64,000 bases of DNA from an uncultured Burkholderiales bacterium (GTDB taxonomy: Bacteria > Pseudomonadota > Gammaproteobacteria > Burkholderiales > Burkholderiaceae_C), in contig CAIQHG010000012.1 in NCBI GenBank assembly GCA_903871545.1, positions 1-64,000 of the forward strand, given 5' to 3'. Positions 1 through 9,574 of this stretch are shown piece by piece (positions within the stretch are counted from its first letter, which is position 1; every line of letters starts with the position of its first letter). Both the position numbers and the translations under genes were made by a program. The notes beneath the pieces were generated by a model. It did not search any database and was not told the DNA's origin. It saw only the letters and a program-made list of their open reading frames with translations.

Positions 1-105
1 GAGTAAAAAAATTTTGAAAATTATGTAAAGAAGCGAATTCTTTTCATTTCATAGCATTACGATCATTCATAGTCGGTCAATTAACATTTATTACAATCAG
101 TCTAA

Positions 106-573
106 ATGAATTCCCGTTACGCCCCAGTATTGCCACAAAGCCTGCGCTCAAAATCATTGATTAATTTAAAAGTTTTAATTTTATACGGACTTTTAAACTC
201 AGTTGCACTTTATCCAAGCGCTCAAGCCCAGCAGTTGCCAACCTCTAGCTCTATAAATTCCTTAGCTCTGGCGCCCTCGGTTGAGTCCCTTAAGCTAGAG
301 TCCTTTTATGACAGAGTCAATGCCTCGATGTGCTCTCAGTGCCACGGCACTTACGGGCAAAGTGCAGAGGGCTCGAAAATTCCAAGCCTAGCAGGCCAAT
401 CCACGCAAGAGTTGCTCACGAAATTACAAAAGTACCAGGCATCGGAACCTAGCTCCTCAGTCATGGCCCGCTTAGTTAGAGGCTTGAGTGCGCAGCAACT
501 ACTTACAACAGTCGAATACTTTGCCGATCGATCCGCGTTTTTTGAACACACAACACCCAAACCAAAAGAATAA
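106..573 (+). CDS. Monoheme c-type cytochrome, probable cytochrome subunit of flavocytochrome c sulfide dehydrogenase
   Basis: Signal-peptide-like N-terminus, a single CSQCH heme motif, directly followed by an FCSD-type flavoprotein. Confidence 0.75.
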   Translation: MNSRYAPVLPQSLRSKSLINLKVLILYGLLNSVALYPSAQAQQLPTSSSINSLALAPSVESLKLESFYDRVNASMCSQCHGTYGQSAEGSKIPSLAGQSTQELLTKLQKYQASEPSSSVMARLVRGLSAQQLLTTVEYFADRSAFFEHTTPKPKE

Positions 574-574
574 T

Positions 575-1903
575 TTGAAAAGACGTACCCTCCTAAAGTC
601 CTCGCTTGGACCGGCGCTCATGTCGGCGTTGGGCTCAGACCGAGTGCTCCAACTCGCTGGTGCTCAACCGCTTGGAGAGCTTACATTGAATGGGGCCTCT
701 CAAAAAAACCTCAAAGCCGCTCACGTCGTCATCGTCGGAGCGGGCTTCGGGGGCACTACTGCTGCTAAATATCTTCGCTTACTCTCTAACCAACAAATTA
801 ATGTAACTCTCATCGAGCCTGACCCCTACTTTGTATCATGCCCACTCTCCAACTTGGTGATCACGGGTTCTAAAAGTATGTCAGATATCACTTTGAGCTA
901 CAAAGCTCTCCAGCAAAACTACGGCATTCAAGTGATCAAAGACAGAGTTGCCTCAATTGATCCTCTTAAAAGAAAGCTCGTGACGCTTCAAAATCTGGAA
1001 CTACATTATGATTATTTGGTCATATCCCCCGGTGTAGAGCTCATGTATGATGAAATAATGGGGCTCAAAAATGCCCTTAATCAACAACAAGTTTTGCAAG
1101 CCTGGGGCTCAACCGCTGAAAGCGTCTTGCTCAAACAGCAACTTGAAGCAATGAATAACGGTGAAATATTTGCTCTAAGCGTCCCGGAGCTCCCCTACCG
1201 CTGCCCACCTGGTCCCTACGAACGGGCGAGTTTGGTGGCCAATTACTTTAAAAAGTTCAAACCAAAATCCAAAGTGATCATCTTGGATGCCAACCAAGAT
1301 GTCACCTCCAAGGGCGCCTTATTTAAGAGGTTTTGGGCAGAAAATTACCCCCATCATTTGGAATATAGACCCGAGCATAAAGTTATGGAGGTGGACGGCG
1401 CAAATCGCACCATCAAGTTTGAAATCCAAGACGATCTAAAGGCAGCAGTGCTAAACGTTCTTCCCCCCATGCGTGCGGGCGCAATAGCTGTGCAAACAGG
1501 CCTGGCAAATGTGAATAAACGTTGGTGTGAGGTTGATTTTTTAAGCTTTGAGTCCTCAATTGCGCCTTGGATTCATGTGCTAGGTGACTCCATTCAAGCG
1601 GGCCCCTATATGCCAAAATCAGCCCACATGGCAAACGCACACGCCAAAGTTGCTGCGGCTGCAATTGTTGCTAAACTCTGCGACTTCGCGCCAAACCCCC
1701 GTCCCTGGCTAACCAACACTTGTTACAGTTTTGTAGACCCAACCCAAGCCATTTATATCGCCTCTGTTCATCAGTACGACCCCAAAGAGCACACTTTTAA
1801 GATACTCGCCAATGCTGGCGGCGTCTCCGGAGCGCCCAGTGAAAAGGAGGGGGAATATGCACTCGGATGGGCTAAAAATATTTGGGCCGACTGCCTAGCC
1901 TAA
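575..1903 (+). CDS. fccB: Flavocytochrome c sulfide dehydrogenase flavoprotein subunit (FccB/SoxF-like)
   Basis: Twin-Arg-like N-terminus KRRTLLKSS; FAD motif VVIVGAGFGGTTAAKYL; RCPPGPYERA motif typical of FCSD; C-terminal ALGWAKNIWADCLA. The ORF track starts at GTG 488, but TTG 575 right after the upstream stop is more likely. Confidence 0.8.
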   Translation: MKRRTLLKSSLGPALMSALGSDRVLQLAGAQPLGELTLNGASQKNLKAAHVVIVGAGFGGTTAAKYLRLLSNQQINVTLIEPDPYFVSCPLSNLVITGSKSMSDITLSYKALQQNYGIQVIKDRVASIDPLKRKLVTLQNLELHYDYLVISPGVELMYDEIMGLKNALNQQQVLQAWGSTAESVLLKQQLEAMNNGEIFALSVPELPYRCPPGPYERASLVANYFKKFKPKSKVIILDANQDVTSKGALFKRFWAENYPHHLEYRPEHKVMEVDGANRTIKFEIQDDLKAAVLNVLPPMRAGAIAVQTGLANVNKRWCEVDFLSFESSIAPWIHVLGDSIQAGPYMPKSAHMANAHAKVAAAAIVAKLCDFAPNPRPWLTNTCYSFVDPTQAIYIASVHQYDPKEHTFKILANAGGVSGAPSEKEGEYALGWAKNIWADCLA

Positions 1904-2007
1904 ACGAACGTAAAGAGATTATCTGGTTCACTTACTAACTAGGCGAGAAGATAACTCAATCAAAAAGTCAGTAATTACTATCTAAAAAAATAAGAATTTA
2001 TCAGGAT

Positions 2008-2769
2008 TTACGAATTTTTAAAAGTAAGTAGAAGCTCCCCAATTTTTAATCTCAGATCAGTTGCCCACTCTTTGCGCGATCGGGCTTGGCAGTACTGCAA
2101 AGCCCCCGCTTTTACTTTAGCCGTGATAGGGTCTGCGCTGATCGTGCTCCAAACGGACTGAACAAGGCTAATTTCTCCAACAAAACTTGGTGCCTGAGTT
2201 TGCTGCCCACTTGCTCTGTCCAGATATGAAATGCAAAGTGGTTGGACCGGTGCGTCAGCGCTTACTGCGGCTTGGACCAAGTTAGCATGAAAGGGGAGTA
2301 AATCGGTACCGTCGCTTGTTGTCCCCTCTGGAAAAACTGCTAAAACATTGCCCTCTTGCAGCGCCGCAGACATCGTTTGCACGACTTTAATTGCGCTTCT
2401 AGGTTTTTCTCGCTCGATAAAAAACATTCCTGTTTTGCGGGTTAAAAAGCCAACCACTGGCCATCCCCCGATCTCAGACTTAGCAACAAAGCGACAGTAC
2501 CCAACAGAGTGCAGCACCAATACATCCAACCAAGAGATGTGATTAGAGACAATTAGCAAGGGACCACGAAAAGTAAAAGCCCCCTCCAAATGAACAATAA
2601 TTCCAAAGCATTGGAGTACTTTGATGGACCATTTCTGAACCTCTTGTTGGCGCAACCGTTGGCTCAAAAAGGGAAACTTAAACAAAACAATCAAATACCC
2701 TTTAAACAGGTAAAGCACCAGCAACATAAATCTAGCCAGAGCCCGAGAATGCTTGAGTAAGAAGGTCAT
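2008..2769 (-). CDS. plsC: 1-acyl-sn-glycerol-3-phosphate acyltransferase (PlsC family)
   Basis: HX4D motif NHISWLD and FPEGTTSDG motif. Confidence 0.85.
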   Translation of the reverse strand: MTFLLKHSRALARFMLLVLYLFKGYLIVLFKFPFLSQRLRQQEVQKWSIKVLQCFGIIVHLEGAFTFRGPLLIVSNHISWLDVLVLHSVGYCRFVAKSEIGGWPVVGFLTRKTGMFFIEREKPRSAIKVVQTMSAALQEGNVLAVFPEGTTSDGTDLLPFHANLVQAAVSADAPVQPLCISYLDRASGQQTQAPSFVGEISLVQSVWSTISADPITAKVKAGALQYCQARSRKEWATDLRLKIGELLLTFKNS

Positions 2770-2801
2770 TTAGGTTGTGTTGTCGCTGTTGTGAGCGGGC
2801 C

Positions 2802-4166
2802 TCAATCCCGAGAGTAAACCAACTCACCGCCTAGGACTGTAAACTTAACGATCCCCGGCATAGCCGTGCCCCCCATATCAAATGCAAACGGGGTAAATTT
2901 ACCCTGGCTTTTTAGATCCTCAGGTTTAACCATCCACACCGCATTGGGATCAAAAATACAGATATCCGCCACTCCGCCCACTCTCAGTTCACCCACACCT
3001 GATGCGACTTGGGCGTTGCTACTTGGGGTAGCTTGCACGTTTGAAGTCCCGCAACTAGGGTCTGCCATGCGCAAGATTTTGGCGGGATTGTCAGTGATCA
3101 CTCTCAAAGTGTCTATCATTGAGAGCTTATATTTAGAACCCCACTTCAATGCCAAGCTAAGCAGGAGTTCTACCCCGCTGGCACCAGGCTGAGCCTGTGC
3201 AAAAGGCAGTGACTTTAGATCCCCTTCAACCGGGTTGTGATCCGAGACAAGGACGTCTATTACGCCTTCGAGCAGGGCCTTTTGCAGGGCCTCCCTGTCA
3301 CTTTCTTGGCGCAGGGGAGGGGTAAGCCTTGCACGGGAATCAAAGAACCCAATATCTTGATCCGTTAAGTGAAGCGAGTTAACACTCACATCACAACTAA
3401 GGGGCAAACCTTCGTCTTTAGCACTTTTAATCAGAGCGACTCCTGCAGCGCTTGAAATTCTGCAAAGATGCACTCTTGCACCCGTTCCCCTCATCAGTGC
3501 GAAGATTGTGTTTAAGGCAATGGTCTCAGCTGCAACGGGGACGCTGCTCAGGCCCAAACGGGTTGCCAAAGCGCCACTGGCCGCAACGCCTTGGCCAAGG
3601 TAGTAATCTTGGGGTCTTAGCCAAACGCAAAATCCGTAAGTTGCTGCGTACTGCATCGCCCGTTGCAAAACCTGGGTGTTAGAGATGGAGTGCTCCGCTT
3701 GGCCAAATCCGATACATCCTGCCTGGGCGAGTTCAAGCATTTCCGTTAAAGCCTCGCCCTTCAGCCCTTTGGTGAGCGCTCCAAGCGGATGAACCCTCGT
3801 TAAATTCATTTTTCCGGCTCTGAACTTAAGCATATCCACCAATCCCGGCTCATCAAGCACAGGATCCGTATCGGGGGGGCATACCAGTGAGGTGACACCT
3901 CCCGCTACACAGGCCCTTAGCTCAGACTCCAGCATGCCCTCGTGCTCGTAGCCAGGCTCTCTCAGGCGGGCCGTCAAATCCACCAAACCAGGGGCAACGA
4001 TGCACTGATTTGCATCAATCTCCAAATCAGCCTTAAACCCCTTTGCAGAGTCTGCTCGGCCAGCGCCTATCCTTGAGATGATGGAGTCTTCGATCTGAAT
4101 GTCACACACCGCATCTAATGAGGAGCAAGGATCAATTACACGGCCGTTTTTTATCAGTATTTTCAT
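2802..4166 (-). CDS. Dihydroorotase-like protein, predicted catalytically inactive PyrC'/PyrX
   Basis: DHOase fold with REPG and SDHNPV segments, but the HxH metal motif is replaced ([10 protein letters not shown]); overlaps pyrB. Confidence 0.85.
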   Translation of the reverse strand: MKILIKNGRVIDPCSSLDAVCDIQIEDSIISRIGAGRADSAKGFKADLEIDANQCIVAPGLVDLTARLREPGYEHEGMLESELRACVAGGVTSLVCPPDTDPVLDEPGLVDMLKFRAGKMNLTRVHPLGALTKGLKGEALTEMLELAQAGCIGFGQAEHSISNTQVLQRAMQYAATYGFCVWLRPQDYYLGQGVAASGALATRLGLSSVPVAAETIALNTIFALMRGTGARVHLCRISSAAGVALIKSAKDEGLPLSCDVSVNSLHLTDQDIGFFDSRARLTPPLRQESDREALQKALLEGVIDVLVSDHNPVEGDLKSLPFAQAQPGASGVELLLSLALKWGSKYKLSMIDTLRVITDNPAKILRMADPSCGTSNVQATPSSNAQVASGVGELRVGGVADICIFDPNAVWMVKPEDLKSQGKFTPFAFDMGGTAMPGIVKFTVLGGELVYSRD

Positions 4167-5125
4167 GCGTCATTACCGGCAACAATAGACATTACGGCCA
4201 TTCTGACCGCGATGCCAAACGTAACTTGAGGAAGAATCACGCTTTGAGGTCCATCCACTACGGCTGAATCTATCTCAACTCCTCTGTTAATGGGACCTGG
4301 ATGCATCACAATCGCATCAGGCTTGGCAAGGGCAAGCTTTTGAGGAGTTAGCCCGTACCCCTTAAAGTACTCTTGACTAGAGGGTAACAATGCTCCGCTC
4401 ATGCGCTCGTTTTGTAATCTCAACATAATGACCACATCACAACCTTTGATACCCTCTTCCAAGTTATTGAATACTTTAACTCCCATTTGTGTCATGTCTG
4501 TAGGAACCAAGGTCTTGGGGCCAACCACTCTGACCTCGGCGCATCCGAGTGTTGTCAAGGCATGAATATCAGACCTAGCCACGCGGGAGTGCAACACATC
4601 CCCAACGAGGGCAACGCACAAGTTAGAGAACTCGCCCTTGTAATGACGAATGGTGTACATGTCCAGTAACCCTTGAGTGGGGTGAGCGTGTCTGCCGTCT
4701 CCGGCGTTGATCACGTGCACGTGTGGGGCTGTGTGCTGTGCAATTAGGTAGGGTGCTCCGGACTCAGCGTGGCGAACCACAAAAATATCAGCAGCCATTG
4801 CGCTCAGATTTGCAATCGTATCTAAGAGTGACTCACCTTTGCTCGCAGATGACCTTGCAATGTCTAAATTAATCACATCGGCACTTAAGCGTTTAGCAGC
4901 GATCTCAAAAGTTGTGCGGGTGCGCGTGCTGTTTTCAAAAAAAAGGTTAAACACGCTCTTGCCTCGTAGAAGAGGGACTTTTTTAACCTCCCTATCGCTC
5001 ACTGAGACAAAATTAGCGGCTGTATCCAATATGTGAGTTAACAAAGCGCGAGATAGCCCCTCGGTTGATAAGAGATGGATGAGCTCACCGTTTTTGTTAA
5101 GCTGGGGATTGCGCTTATGTTGCAC
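4163..5125 (-). CDS. pyrB: Aspartate carbamoyltransferase catalytic subunit
   Basis: [24 protein letters not shown] and [12 protein letters not shown] motifs. Confidence 0.95.
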   Translation of the reverse strand: MQHKRNPQLNKNGELIHLLSTEGLSRALLTHILDTAANFVSVSDREVKKVPLLRGKSVFNLFFENSTRTRTTFEIAAKRLSADVINLDIARSSASKGESLLDTIANLSAMAADIFVVRHAESGAPYLIAQHTAPHVHVINAGDGRHAHPTQGLLDMYTIRHYKGEFSNLCVALVGDVLHSRVARSDIHALTTLGCAEVRVVGPKTLVPTDMTQMGVKVFNNLEEGIKGCDVVIMLRLQNERMSGALLPSSQEYFKGYGLTPQKLALAKPDAIVMHPGPINRGVEIDSAVVDGPQSVILPQVTFGIAVRMAVMSIVAGNDA

Positions 5126-5636
5126 GCTGGGACTCCAAAGAAAATTTAAAGCGCCCTTGCACGTCTTGCTCTAGTGTGAGCTTACTTGCATCGGCTAGGG
5201 GAAGTCTGGCCGCCGCGTAGTCACAGTGTATGGGTAACTCTCTTGAACCCCGGTCTACCAGCACGGCTAGGCGCACGCTTGCAGGTCGCCCAAAATCAAA
5301 CATCTCATTGAGTACGGCTCTGATCGTTCGGCCCGTATAAAGCACATCATCGATTAATAAAATGTGCGCCCCTTCAATCTCAAAAGGCAACTTGGTTTGA
5401 CCTCCATCGCTTAACCCTCTTCGTGCAAAATCATCGCGGTGCAAACCCGATGAAATGGCCCCTACCGGACAACTCAACCCCAAATCATTGACCACACGCT
5501 TTGCCAGCCACACTCCACCCGAAATGACCCCCACCACACTGGTCCCGGGCGTCAACAAAGGTTTGACGCCTTGGCAAAAATCTTTGTAAATGGACTCCGC
5601 ATCAAGCTCTATATGACCGTGATTGACAGTACTCAT
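5115..5636 (-). CDS. pyrR: Bifunctional pyr operon regulator/uracil phosphoribosyltransferase PyrR
   Basis: PRPP-binding motif [18 protein letters not shown]; upstream of and overlapping pyrB. Confidence 0.9.
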   Translation of the reverse strand: MSTVNHGHIELDAESIYKDFCQGVKPLLTPGTSVVGVISGGVWLAKRVVNDLGLSCPVGAISSGLHRDDFARRGLSDGGQTKLPFEIEGAHILLIDDVLYTGRTIRAVLNEMFDFGRPASVRLAVLVDRGSRELPIHCDYAAARLPLADASKLTLEQDVQGRFKFSLESQRAT

Positions 5637-6154
5637 AATGAGAGACTTCTAAAAAATTGATTAAGAATGATACAAGCAGACTCAGCGTCTACGTCTACTC
5701 CCCGAGTATCGCCCCCGTGAGCGCTATACACTTCAGTGGTTGAGTAGCGCTCATCTACTTCGTAGACGGGCAAATTAAATCTACCCCGCAGTTGCCTGAT
5801 GAAACGCCGCGCTTTGATGGTGTTCTCATGTTCTGCCCCGTCAGGGTGAAAGGGTACCCCAACAACTAAAGCTTGGGGCTGGTACTCAGCAATGCGCTGA
5901 CCAATTTGAGTCCATTGCTCAAGGGCGCTGCCACTGACTCCTTGGCATGGTTTGGCGCTTGAGAGTAATTTGTGGCCGTAGGAGACACCAATTCGCTTGG
6001 TCCCGTAATCTAGGCCCATAAACATCTCAAAAGCCTTTGGATTTAGACAAAGAGGTTGGGAAACCACACTAGGATTAGAGGGAGTCTCGTCAACCTGCAA
6101 AGTGTCTTGCAAGCTATTTTCTAGGCCGGGTGTAACTTGGTCAGCCCCTGTCAT
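5633..6154 (-). CDS. ruvX: Holliday junction resolvase-like YqgF/RuvX
   Basis: GLDYGTKRIGVSYG and VDERYSTTEV motifs; position between yqgE and pyrR. Confidence 0.9.
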   Translation of the reverse strand: MTGADQVTPGLENSLQDTLQVDETPSNPSVVSQPLCLNPKAFEMFMGLDYGTKRIGVSYGHKLLSSAKPCQGVSGSALEQWTQIGQRIAEYQPQALVVGVPFHPDGAEHENTIKARRFIRQLRGRFNLPVYEVDERYSTTEVYSAHGGDTRGVDVDAESACIILNQFFRSLSL

Positions 6155-6750
6155 GCATGTCCTGCGTCTGGGGATAGCATCCAGGCCTGAAGACCCAAAA
6201 GGGAGAGCGCTTTATCGTACCTTTGCTCAAAAGGTGTGTCAAAAATGACACTGGGATCAGCTTGTACCGTGAGCCAACTGTTTTCACCTAATTCAGACTC
6301 TAGTTGACCCTGCGCCCAGGCTGAATAGCCGAGGGAGACGAGTACTTTTTTAGGCCCCGCCCCGGTTGCCAAGGCCTCAAGTACATCTTTAGAAGTAGTC
6401 ATCTCAAGCCCCCCAGGCACCGAAAGGGTTGAGGCGTAAACCGTCTCTCCATCGGTTTGGTCAAGCTTTAGCATTGGTTCGTGCAATACGAACCCCCGCT
6501 CCGTGTGCATCGGCCCGCCTTGAAAGACTAAAGAGGAGTCCAAATCGGGACGCGTTACAGGAAGCTCCACTTTTTCAAATAAACTCCTCAGACTCATCTC
6601 GCTTGGCTTGTTGATCACCAACCCCAAAGCCCCTCTTTCACTGTGTTCGCATAAATATACGACACTACGGGAGAAAGAGTCATCAGACATGCCGGGCATT
6701 GCAATCAGAAAGTGATCAGTTAAGTTGATTGAGTCTATTTCAGTAGTCAT
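6151..6750 (-). CDS. yqgE: YqgE/AlgH family protein
   Basis: LTDHFLIAMPGMSDDSFSRSVVYLCEHSERGALGLVINKP; conserved position upstream of ruvX. Confidence 0.92.
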   Translation of the reverse strand: MTTEIDSINLTDHFLIAMPGMSDDSFSRSVVYLCEHSERGALGLVINKPSEMSLRSLFEKVELPVTRPDLDSSLVFQGGPMHTERGFVLHEPMLKLDQTDGETVYASTLSVPGGLEMTTSKDVLEALATGAGPKKVLVSLGYSAWAQGQLESELGENSWLTVQADPSVIFDTPFEQRYDKALSLLGLQAWMLSPDAGHA

Positions 6751-6794
6751 GTGTTCATTTTACTAGATAGCGAAAAGTTAAAAAAATTATTCAT

Positions 6795-8327
6795 TTGGAT
6801 CAAAAAGTGCACAACTCCATTATTGGTGATTTTCAGTCAGGATTGGTTTGGTTTAAACGCGATTTACGTGTCAAAGATCAACATGCGCTGTATATGGCAC
6901 TCAAACACTGTCAAAAAGTGTATTGCCTATTCGTTTTTGATACCGATATTTTGACTCCCCTACCCAAAGAGGACAGAAGAGTCGAGTTTATTCAAGAATC
7001 TTTGGTCTCCTTGGATCGCGAGCTCAAAAAGTTCGCAGGCTCACAAGAGGTAAGGCTCATTACTTTGATGGGCCAACCGGTCTTTGAAGTTCCAAAGGCA
7101 GCTGCCTCGCTGCAAGTTCAAGCGGTCTTTTCTAACCATGATGATGAACCTTACGCCTTATCTAGGGACGCATTGGTCAGGGGGAAATTAGCCGAGCAAG
7201 GCATCTCCTTCTTTGACTTTAAAGATCATGTGATCTTTGAGCGCAGTGAGGTGCTTACTCAAGCCGGGACTGCTTACGGGGTCTTTACGCCTTATAAAAA
7301 TGCGTGGTTGAAAAAAGTGAAGGACGCAGATTTAATGCCTTTTGACGTTACCCCTTACAAAAGCCACCTTGCTGCTCTTGGCCCATCACAAAAAAAGACA
7401 TTTGCGCATCCTATTCATACCTTGGAGGATCTGGGCTTTAAGCAAACGAACTTAAGAACTCTGCCCGTACGCACCGGAGTGGAGGGGGGGGAATACCTAT
7501 TTAAAGATTTCCTCAGCCGCATGGATCTTTACGCAGAGACACGAGATTTCCCAGCCGTTAAGGGACCTAGTTACCTGGGCGTTCATTTACGGTTTGGGAC
7601 TGTTTCTATTCGCCAACTCGCAAACATAGCTCTTGAGAGAACTCGAAGTGGATCGCCGGGTGCAGCAGTTTGGTTATCCGAGCTTATATGGAGGGACTTT
7701 TACGCGCAAATAATGCATCACCATCCCCGAGTTGTGCGCAAATCTTTTAAACCCGAGTATGACAAAATAGTGTGGGAAGACGGTGCACTAGGTAACCAAC
7801 TCTTTGAATCTTGGCGTTCAGCCAAAACGGGATACCCAATTGTTGATGCTGCCATGCAACAAATCAACTCCACAGGTTACATGCACAACCGATTAAGAAT
7901 GATTGTTGCTAGTTTTTTAGTGAAAGACCTAGGTATTGATTGGAGACGGGGGGAGGCCTACTTTGCGACACATTTAATTGATTTTGATCTCTCCTCCAAC
8001 AACGGTGGTTGGCAGTGGGCAAGCTCAAGTGGGTGCGATGCGCAACCCTACTTTAGAATATTCAATCCCATCAGCCAAAGTAAGCGCTTTGATCCTAAGG
8101 GCCTTTTCATTAAGCGCTATTTGCCAGAGCTTGGCGAACTTGGAGAGAAAGATATTCACGCACCCTGGGAAGCCTCTAGCCTCACCCTAAAAAGTGCTGG
8201 CCTTGAATTGGGTAAAAATTACCCCTTACCAGTGGTGGATCACGCTTCAGCACGCGAGCTCACGCTCAAACGCTATTCGGTGGTTAAATCGACTAAGACT
8301 GATCTCAAAACTCATGACAAAACCTAA
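6795..8327 (+). CDS. phrB: Deoxyribodipyrimidine photolyase/cryptochrome family
   Basis: GLVWFKRDLRVKDQHAL N-terminus; NNGGWQWASSSGCDAQPYFRIFNP FAD-binding region. Start is TTG 6795 or GTG 6807. Confidence 0.92.
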   Translation: MDQKVHNSIIGDFQSGLVWFKRDLRVKDQHALYMALKHCQKVYCLFVFDTDILTPLPKEDRRVEFIQESLVSLDRELKKFAGSQEVRLITLMGQPVFEVPKAAASLQVQAVFSNHDDEPYALSRDALVRGKLAEQGISFFDFKDHVIFERSEVLTQAGTAYGVFTPYKNAWLKKVKDADLMPFDVTPYKSHLAALGPSQKKTFAHPIHTLEDLGFKQTNLRTLPVRTGVEGGEYLFKDFLSRMDLYAETRDFPAVKGPSYLGVHLRFGTVSIRQLANIALERTRSGSPGAAVWLSELIWRDFYAQIMHHHPRVVRKSFKPEYDKIVWEDGALGNQLFESWRSAKTGYPIVDAAMQQINSTGYMHNRLRMIVASFLVKDLGIDWRRGEAYFATHLIDFDLSSNNGGWQWASSSGCDAQPYFRIFNPISQSKRFDPKGLFIKRYLPELGELGEKDIHAPWEASSLTLKSAGLELGKNYPLPVVDHASARELTLKRYSVVKSTKTDLKTHDKT

Positions 8328-8493
8328 CGATCAAACCAACCCTAACTCCGACTTGAATCTAAAAGACTCTAAGCAAGGCACGCCCACTGAGCCCATACAC
8401 TTAGAATCCAACCCAGTCGCTCGAAAAGCTTTAATGTTCATAACGCTTGCGGTTGCTCTTTTTTTAGGCTACTTGCTTTACACACTCAAATAG
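8314..8493 (+). CDS. Small single-TM protein (59 aa)
   Basis: In-frame ATG at 8314 (MTKPNDQTNPNSD...) overlaps the phrB end by 14 nt; hydrophobic C-terminal helix ALMFITLAVALFLGYLLYTLK; xdhC ATG follows the stop immediately. Confidence 0.5.
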   Translation: MTKPNDQTNPNSDLNLKDSKQGTPTEPIHLESNPVARKALMFITLAVALFLGYLLYTLK

Positions 8494-9546
8494 ATGGAAA
8501 ATATTGATGTAATGGTCCTCAGAGCCATCGCCAAGTGGCGTAGCTCTGGCAAGCGGGCCTTGCTTGCCACTGTGACCCGAACATGGGGCTCCTCGCCAAG
8601 GCCTATTGGCTCGATCATGGCCTTGTGCGAAACCGGGGCAGTCGTAGGCTCAGTGTCAGGTGGCTGTATAGAAGACGATTTGATTGATAGATATACAAAA
8701 TCGTATGCAACGCTTGCCCGCTCCAAGCCCTTGGAGATAACTCAGACACACAACTCAAATGTGATTCCCATGGGCCCGCCTCAAAGCGTTAAATACGGTA
8801 TCAGTGCCGATGAGGCGCACCGATTTGGTCTACCCTGCGGAGGGACTTTAGAGTTGCTGCTTGAGTTTGACCCAGAGCCCAACGCTTTGCTCTCTTTGAT
8901 TGAGAAACTTGAGGCGGGATTACTGGTACAGCGCAAAATCGATTTGAACAACGGCCACGTTGAACTCCTTGTATGCGACGCCCCAGCTGAATTGAGGCTA
9001 GAAAAAGAACATTTAGTCAATACGTTTGGGCCAGAGTACAGGATGCTCCTAATTGGGGCAGGGCAATTGACTGAGTATTTGGCGACGATGGCAAAGTTCA
9101 ACGGCTTTGCTGTAACGGTTTGCGATCCAAGGCTGGAGTACGATCAAGACTGGTCTGTGCAGGGGGTGGGCATTTCAAAGGAAATGCCAGACGACATGGT
9201 CCAAAGCTTCAAACCAGATAGACGCAGCTGCGTGATTGCCCTCAGCCACGACCCCAAACTTGATGACCTCGCTCTACTTGAAGCCATTAATAGCGAAGCA
9301 TTTTATGTGGGTGCGATTGGCTCTCGACGAAATAACGAAGCAAGAAAACAAAGGATGCAAGAGCACTTTGAAGTGTCCGACCAAAACATTCTTCGCTTAA
9401 AGGGACCTATTGGTATTTATATCGGAAGCAAAACTCCGGCTGAGATAGCTGTAAGCATCATGGCTGAAGTGCTAGCCGTTAAAAACGGCGTTACCATCGC
9501 CAAAGAGCAAGAGGTCACTCACGCCAAGAATTCCAAAGAAAGTTAG
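8494..9546 (+). CDS. XdhC/CoxI family protein (molybdoenzyme maturation)
   Basis: VTRTWGSSPRPIGSIM, GSVSGGCIEDDL and YVGAIGSRRNNEARKQRM motifs. Confidence 0.88.
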   Translation: MENIDVMVLRAIAKWRSSGKRALLATVTRTWGSSPRPIGSIMALCETGAVVGSVSGGCIEDDLIDRYTKSYATLARSKPLEITQTHNSNVIPMGPPQSVKYGISADEAHRFGLPCGGTLELLLEFDPEPNALLSLIEKLEAGLLVQRKIDLNNGHVELLVCDAPAELRLEKEHLVNTFGPEYRMLLIGAGQLTEYLATMAKFNGFAVTVCDPRLEYDQDWSVQGVGISKEMPDDMVQSFKPDRRSCVIALSHDPKLDDLALLEAINSEAFYVGAIGSRRNNEARKQRMQEHFEVSDQNILRLKGPIGIYIGSKTPAEIAVSIMAEVLAVKNGVTIAKEQEVTHAKNSKES

Positions 9547-9574
9547 CGTCTGCCTTTTTTTAAGGAGTAATAAA

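Noticed and set aside
2866-3192. 108-aa plus-strand ORF inside the pyrC' gene
   Set aside because: Antisense to a clearly homologous gene; no recognisable motif
6751-6954. 67-aa ORF at the start of the photolyase region
   Set aside because: Out of frame with and mostly inside the phrB coding region, which has strong family motifs
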